From NCBI RefSeq assembly GCF_000151665.1, contig NW_013171838.1, positions 695,001-759,000 on the forward strand: a DNA stretch of 64,000 nt. Reading direction: 5' to 3'. The position numbers and the translations under genes were made by a program. Origin of the DNA: Blastocystis hominis (taxonomy: Eukaryota; Sar; Bigyra; Opalinata; Blastocystidae). Numbering within the stretch: position 1 is the first letter of the stretch; every line of letters starts with the position of its first letter. Positions 58,807-64,000 of this stretch are shown piece by piece. The notes beneath the pieces are model-generated. The model had not been told where the DNA came from and did no database searches. It worked only from the letters and a program-made list of their open reading frames with translations.

Positions 58807-60699
58807 TCAAACTGACTTCACCACGACTTCCTTCAAATAATTCATATTCACCACCGGCAGCGTCTTCTTCATCTCCATCAGCTGCGCTTTCGTCACCATC
58901 GTTACCATTCCATCCGGAATGGACATCGCTTCGTTGGCCTGCAAACTCTCCGTGACGAGCGTATTGTTGCGATTCACCATATTTGTAAGCTGCCGAATGC
59001 GGTTCATTAAAAACTCCTCCATCTTCTGGTAGGCGATGGCCATCACGTTATACTCCTTCTGTCGCGAGTAAAAGTTCGTTTCCTGCAGCACATCGCGGAG
59101 CGACTCCTCATTCATCTCGGCTCGGCACGTCTCCACGACTTTCTCCAGCTCCTTCTTGTGGTTCTCGTCCTCCAATTCACGCCCATCCCCGCGGGTACGC
59201 TCTCTCGCAGCAGCGACACCACCGTGGTCGCGACCTTCTCGTTCTCCTGGCACTGTCCCTGACCGCCTTCCTCGAACCCCACTTGTGCATGTAGCTCGGT
59301 CCACTCCTTCTGACTCTGCTCAAACCGCTTCTGCAGCACCTCCAGCTCCTCCTCTCTGCCGTAAGCCTCCCTTCCCTCACCTACAGATCGTGCACTCGGC
59401 TCTGGCTCGCCTGGTTCTTGTTCTTCAACGCCGCGATCTCTGCGCTCATTCTCTTCCTCCTCGCCTACCCATCGCCGCTTCCTTCTGATCCCCGCGGTAC
59501 CGCGCCACCTCCAACTACGCCTCACTCCCCTCCGCTTCTCCCACACGCAGCCTCTCCACCTCCTCCGTTTCCACGGTTTCTCCAGTTTCTCCAGTTTCTC
59601 CATTTCGGGAAGTGCCGAGGAGAAGGAGCTGCTGGTGCTGCTGCTCGCGCACGCGTTCGCTCTCCGCGAGTTCTGCCTGGGTTTCACCGGGAATTGCCGA
59701 GTGTACGTCCATGGCGGCGAGCTTTGCCGAGAGCTGCTGGATCTGCGCAGAGCGCTGTGCGAGCTCCTCGCGGAGCGAGCAGACGTCGACAGAAGGGAGA
59801 GACGAAGATGACGAAGATGACAAGGTCGATGACAAGGTCGATGACAAGGTCGATGACAAGGTCGATGACGAAGACGAAGACGAAGACGCGCGGCCTTGGA
59901 TGAGGGCGGTTTGGACGCTCTCCAGAATGGCCAGGCGGTCGCGCAGCTGCGCGTTCTCCGCGGAGAGCTCGTCGAGACGAAGCTGCTGCTGCGTGTGAGG
60001 AACGCGAAGAAAAAGGGCGGGAAACCTACTTCGCGCGAGAGAGCCTGGGCGTTTCGCTGAAGGGAGGCGGAGCGATGCTGGATGAGCTCGTCGAGCTTGG
60101 ATTCGATGTGTGAAAACTACGAGGAACGTGGAAACGGGGAAGGGAATACTGTTTCTTCGGAGAGAACGGATTCGGATCTATAGAGAAGAGAGGGATGATC
60201 AAGCGCGTACCGAGCTCGGCTTACGATGGCAGCAACGGTGTCGTTGACGCGTTTTTCGTAGAGTCGCATGTTTTGGAGCACGGCTAGAGCGGAGAACGCA
60301 CGAACCCGCGATGTACTGGTAAACAGCTCGGAAACATTCCGGTTGTGCTCAACGACTCGGGCCTCCTCCGTCTCCTCCATACGTCGTCGATAGCCGCGAA
60401 AGCGAGCTTTCATCTCGGATAGACCCATCTAGATGAGAGAGAGCGAGGGAATCGACTTTGCCGCCATCTTTAATTCGCATTTCTTGACAGAAGAGAGTCC
60501 GAATCGAGTCCAGCTCGGTTTTCATCTTCTCCTTCTCTTGCTCCGATTGCAGCAATTTTTTATTTAGTTCCTAGGCGTAGGAGACGGAAGGGAATCGTCG
60601 TACACGGATTTGTCGAATCAACGGATCTTTCAGGTCAGAGAGGTTTTTCACAGGTCCATAGCTTTCCTCGCTGGGGCTTTCGCTCTCGGGTGAACTCAT
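58807..60699 (-). CDS. Long coiled-coil protein, uncharacterised
   Basis: Start ATG 60699 (MSSPESESPSEESYGPVKNL), with introns of 28-33 nt including 60117-60149. Heptad-type segments: RELNKKLLQSEQEKEKMKTE, LDELSAENAQLRDRLAILES, LREELAQRSAQIQQLSAKLA, LEVLQKRFEQSQKEWTELHA. The globular-looking C-terminus has VLQETNFYSRQKEYNVMAIA and NMVNRNNTLVTESLQANEA. A serine/threonine run is encoded by a 12-bp minisatellite. One or two middle joins are uncertain. The composition resembles basal-body, kinesin-associated or golgin proteins, but no family can be named. TGA stop, followed by TGTTTGA-like sequence. Confidence 0.7.
59815..59872. repeat. 12-bp minisatellite GTCGATGACAAG, coding
   Basis: Four tandem copies encoding a Ser-Ser-Thr-Leu repeat on the minus strand in the coiled-coil gene. 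Confidence 0.85.
60117..60149 (-). other. Coiled-coil gene intron with TTTCCACG core
   Basis: A 33-nt intron (GTATTCCCTTCCCCGTTTCC, ending CGTAG) that joins SVLSEET to FSHIESK. Confidence 0.75.
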
Positions 60700-60923
60700 C
60701 CTCGCTGGTAAATCCGAATGCGATACCCAAAAACAAACAATAGTCTGTTCAAACGGAATTCCACAAATCGGCACGAATTCCGTCCTCTCTTCAAACAATT
60801 GTTTCTCTTCCGAAAACAAACAAGTCTAACTCCTCTCTTTTCATTCCATTCCACTCCACTCCCCTCTACTCCACTCCATGTCTCAAACAAACAACCCATC
60901 TCTCACTTAATGAACTGGTTCAC

Positions 60924-62391
60924 CTACAGATTCTGGCCAATTGCGTAGACCTGGAAGCCAATGCCCTGCAGTTTCTTGTGATCCAGAATGTTTCTACCAT
61001 CAAAAACGAAAGCCGGCTTGGCCATGCTCTCATAAATACGCTCATAGTCCAGATCCTTGAACATGTCCCATTCGGTCATCACCAAAATCGCATGGGCGCC
61101 CTTCACGGCTTCGTACGGATCCTTCACCATGACCAGGTCCTTCTTCAGCTGCGGCACGGTATCCTCGTTCACTCCGCACGAATAGTCCATCTCCATGTAC
61201 ATCGAAGTCTCCGACGTTTTCGGGTCGTACACAACGATATGGGCCATTTCGTCCAGCAGATACTTGCTCACATAGGCGGCCGCGGTCTCGCGGGTATCGC
61301 CCGTGTTCTTCTTAAAGGCGAAGCCCAGCATGGCGATGTGCTTTCCCGCCACCGTATCAAACATGTCGTGGATCACACGGCGTGCAAAGCGCTGCTTCTG
61401 GTAGTCGTTCATGATCACCACCTGCTTCCAGTACGCAGCCACCTCCGTCAATCCATAGCTCTCCGACAGGTACACCAGGTCCAGCACGTCCTTCTGGAAG
61501 CACGAGCCGCCGAAGCCCACCGACGCCTGCAGGAAGCGGCTGCCCAGACGCGGGTCCGCTCCGATGGCGCGGGACACTTCGCGGACGTCCGCGCCCACCT
61601 TCTCGCACACAGCAGAGATGGCGTTGATGGAGGAGATGCGCTGGGCGAGGAACGAGTTGGCCGTGAGCTTGGCGAGCTCCGAAGACCAAGTGTTCATGGT
61701 GATGATGCGCTCGCGCGGCACCCACTGCGCGTACACGTTCACCAGAGACTGAACCGCCGATTCGCCGGACGGAGTGGTCTCGCCACCGATTAAAACTCGA
61801 CTAGGAGAAAGAAGGTCGTTGATGGCGGTTCCCTCGGCCAGGAACTCGGGATTGTTCACCACTTCAAGAGTGTGCTCCTTGTTGTTCTCCGCAAAAATGC
61901 GACGGAGGGTCGCAGCAGTGCGGACAGGCACGGTAGATTTCTCGACGATGATCTTGTCACTCTTGGATGCCTTCGCAATTGTACGAGCGGCCAATTCCAG
62001 ATAGCGCAGGTTCGCCGCGCTTCCAGCACCGATACCGAACGTCTTTGTGGGAGTCTGAAGGTAACCCGACAACAAACACACTCACATTTACAGAAAGGAA
62101 GATCATGTCAGACTCTTCAATTCCCTTCTCCACATCAGTGGTGAAGAAGAGGTTTTTACCACGGGTCTGCATTACAACTTCATGCAGACCAGGCTCGAAA
62201 ATGGGCAGGTTATCACTGTTCCACGCCGCAATGCGATCGGCGTTTAAATCAACTACGGTCACTTTGATTTGAGGACACTTCAAAGCAATGATGGCCATTG
62301 TTGGTCCACCCACGTAACCAGCACCAACACAGCAAATACTCTTGATTCTATATTCGCACACTTTACAGAAACCTTACTCTTTAACTTGCAT
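60924..62391 (-). CDS. UGDH: UDP-glucose 6-dehydrogenase
   Basis: Oxidises UDP-glucose to UDP-glucuronate with NAD+, in the cytosol, for glycan synthesis. 468 residues. Start ATG 62391; a 30-nt intron gives the N-terminus [20 protein letters not shown] with the GxGYVG nucleotide-binding loop. A 31-nt intron joins FLSVN to [11 protein letters not shown]. Landmarks: [23 protein letters not shown] and [27 protein letters not shown]; the catalytic cysteine in [21 protein letters not shown]; and [11 protein letters not shown]. All key residues are present. TAG stop. Confidence 0.96.
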
Positions 62392-62669
62392 CTAACAAAA
62401 CCAAAAAATAAAATGGAGGGTTAATAAACAGATAATTTGTTTTCTCTGTTTCTACCTTTTAGGATACGAAGTATTGACGAAATAACCGTTATTTACGTTA
62501 TCTTCTCACTCTTCTGTTTTTGAATGACTGGAGGGTGGCGAGTATATGGGAGCTACTCCTAGAGAGATTGAGGGAACCCTCAGCATAATCACTTTAATTC
62601 AGGTTATCCTGTTTTATCAGCGAAGCCTACTCTCTTCAATTTTCTGTCTAATTAACAGTACTGTTTGTG

Positions 62670-64000
62670 ATGCAGGCGGATCAAAATAACGAGTATGTCG
62701 ACATGTTGATTCGGAAAGATTTTGTCCATATAACATTCATAATCAAAGAGGGACGCTACGAGTGCACATGCATACTATCCGAAAATCCGCAGATTGTGGC
62801 TCAGTTTCAATTAATGCAGGGACTCGTGGATGGGGTTGCGTACATTGTGAATCTAGATTCCTGTTCGATTGTGGGCGTGCACAATTTCCGCCTAGGAGAA
62901 CAGATCCCGCTGGAGTACTCCTATGAGCATTTGGATTATGCAGTCCTCGATTTAGATGATAGGGGAACCCGTTGGGAGGGATCCCTTCTACATGGCCAAC
63001 CTTTTGGATTCGGAGAGTTGTACAACACTGAGGGGCTTCGTGTGTTTTGCGGCTTTTTATTCAATGGCCAGTATTCCTGCTATGGAGCAACCTATTTCCA
63101 GGATAACGGATTATTGGAGTATCAAGGCATGTTCTATAAAGGAAAGCGATTTGGCTATGGAACGTTGCATGACCGATTTTCTACGGTCGTCTATAATGGT
63201 GAGTGGGTCGATGACATGCATCCCGTCATCTCGCTGAAGATCGAAAAGAGAGCGGCTTCAGTCGATGGACTATCTTCCACTCTACACGAACTAACGATCG
63301 AAGACAGCGTTTGCGAGGCAATGCAGAGACTTCACCTCACACTGATGAACAATCTGGAGAAACTCGTGATTGGAGACAACAGTTTCGAAATGGTCACCGA
63401 TTGTTTTTTTTCGCTGCCTTCCCTCAAAACGCTCATCATCGGGAACAATTCATTTCTAGGCCGAAGTGTATGGAACAGCATGCAATCCGTGCCATGCGTG
63501 AATGGCTCTTTTGAAGTCTCCTCATGTCCTCAACTCGAGGAACTCACGATTGGAGCCTATTCATTCCTTGGCTGTTCGAAGTTTATTTTGCATGGTGCGT
63601 GTGTGGCGTTTCACTGATACACAGATACTCCCTGTCTGCAAACTTTAACGATAGGCAGTGTCAATTATGAATCGAATAATTTCTTTTTTTGTAACACTCT
63701 CGAATTGATAGGTACTCATTCATTCGCTCGGCGATGAACCTACTAGATCTTCCTTCTCTCCAATCGATCACGTTGGGAGATGGTTCTTTTAGTCTCGCCT
63801 CGCAAATTGTATTTCAAAGTAGACGATCGCCTCTTCTCCCCTTGACTCGCAGATCTCCCATCGCTGCTTTCCATTGATTTTGGGATCTCCACCTGCTCGG
63901 GAAGCCTAAGTTTTTACCGAAAACACTCGAACCAAACGAAGGTTGTTTTTCGAAGTACACTTGCTCTCTCTTTTGTGTGATTCTCGCTAAGATCTCCCCA
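62670..64000 (+). CDS. MORN / leucine-rich-repeat protein (3' end outside window)
   Basis: Start ATG 62670. The N-terminal region carries MORN-like units (WEGSLLHGQPFGFGELYN, YQGMFYKGKRFGYGTLHDRF, VYNGEWVDDMHPV). BspA-like LRRs follow (MNNLEKLVIGDNSFEMVTD, LPSLKTLIIGNNSFLGRSV, CPQLEELTIGAYSFLGCSKF). From about 63590 each LRR is on its own exon, separated by introns of 30-37 nt in phase 1. A conserved DLPSLQSITLGDGSF begins one exon. Same architecture as the gene at 30362-32065, but without the Pro-Lys hinge. The role is unknown; the gene continues beyond 64000. Confidence 0.85.

Noticed and set aside
1-64000. tRNA, rRNA or snRNA genes
   Set aside because: I looked for B-box-like and conserved RNA words by eye and found none; a covariance-model scan would be needed to be certain.

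Overview
This is a nuclear window from a compact protist genome, almost certainly Blastocystis or a very close opalinate stramenopile relative. Three signals agree. Nearly every conserved gene is cut by introns of about 28-35 nt (GT...AG, often ending TAG). Many genes are followed by the octamer TGTTTGTT. Several conserved genes have no genomic stop codon: the frame reaches T, TA or TG 3-4 nt before the octamer, so poly(A) addition would complete TAA or TGA. This is the published Blastocystis mode of termination. Conserved genes were rebuilt by reading exons by eye against known family sequences; no search was run.

Layout. 1-4902 (-): a partial gene with alternating ubiquitin-like and LRR-like segments. 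5039-11791: M3 oligopeptidase, an EF-hand-like protein (-), the nucleoporin SEH1 and phosphomannomutase. 11.8-15.0 kb: gene-poor, with a CATAG microsatellite. 15021-20006: a 1651-residue type I surface protein. 20206-27352: a fossil Polinton/Maverick-like element (protein-primed DNA polymerase B, integrase, capsid-like piece and small unknown ORFs). 27.4-30.3 kb: AT-rich with long simple repeats. 30362-32065 (-): a MORN-LRR protein. 33.0-36.0 kb (-): a GC-rich, repeat-laden gene for a secreted FN3/cysteine-rich protein. 36999-38213 (-): a solitary capsid-like ORF related to the fossil element.

From 38.5 kb on, housekeeping genes are densely packed: RBM34/NOP12-like RNA-binding protein, a large helical protein, XRCC3-like recombinase, a small putative mitochondrial protein, V-ATPase subunit A, ribosomal protein L24e, the SNARE YKT6, the corepressor SIN3, a Spinster-like MFS transporter, an acidic protein with a NUMOD3-like motif, a muscleblind-type CCCH protein, a coiled-coil protein, UDP-glucose dehydrogenase, and a second MORN-LRR gene that runs off the end. 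PMM (GDP-mannose supply) and UGDH (UDP-glucuronate supply) both feed surface glycan synthesis, which fits a cell that also encodes large secreted or surface proteins.

The most notable observations are an apparent U12-type (ATATCC...AG) intron in YKT6; about ten short introns in four genes that share a TTTCCACG core in either orientation, resembling an introner-like family; a highly iterated CCCGCGGG palindrome; and LRR genes built as one repeat per exon with phase-1 introns.
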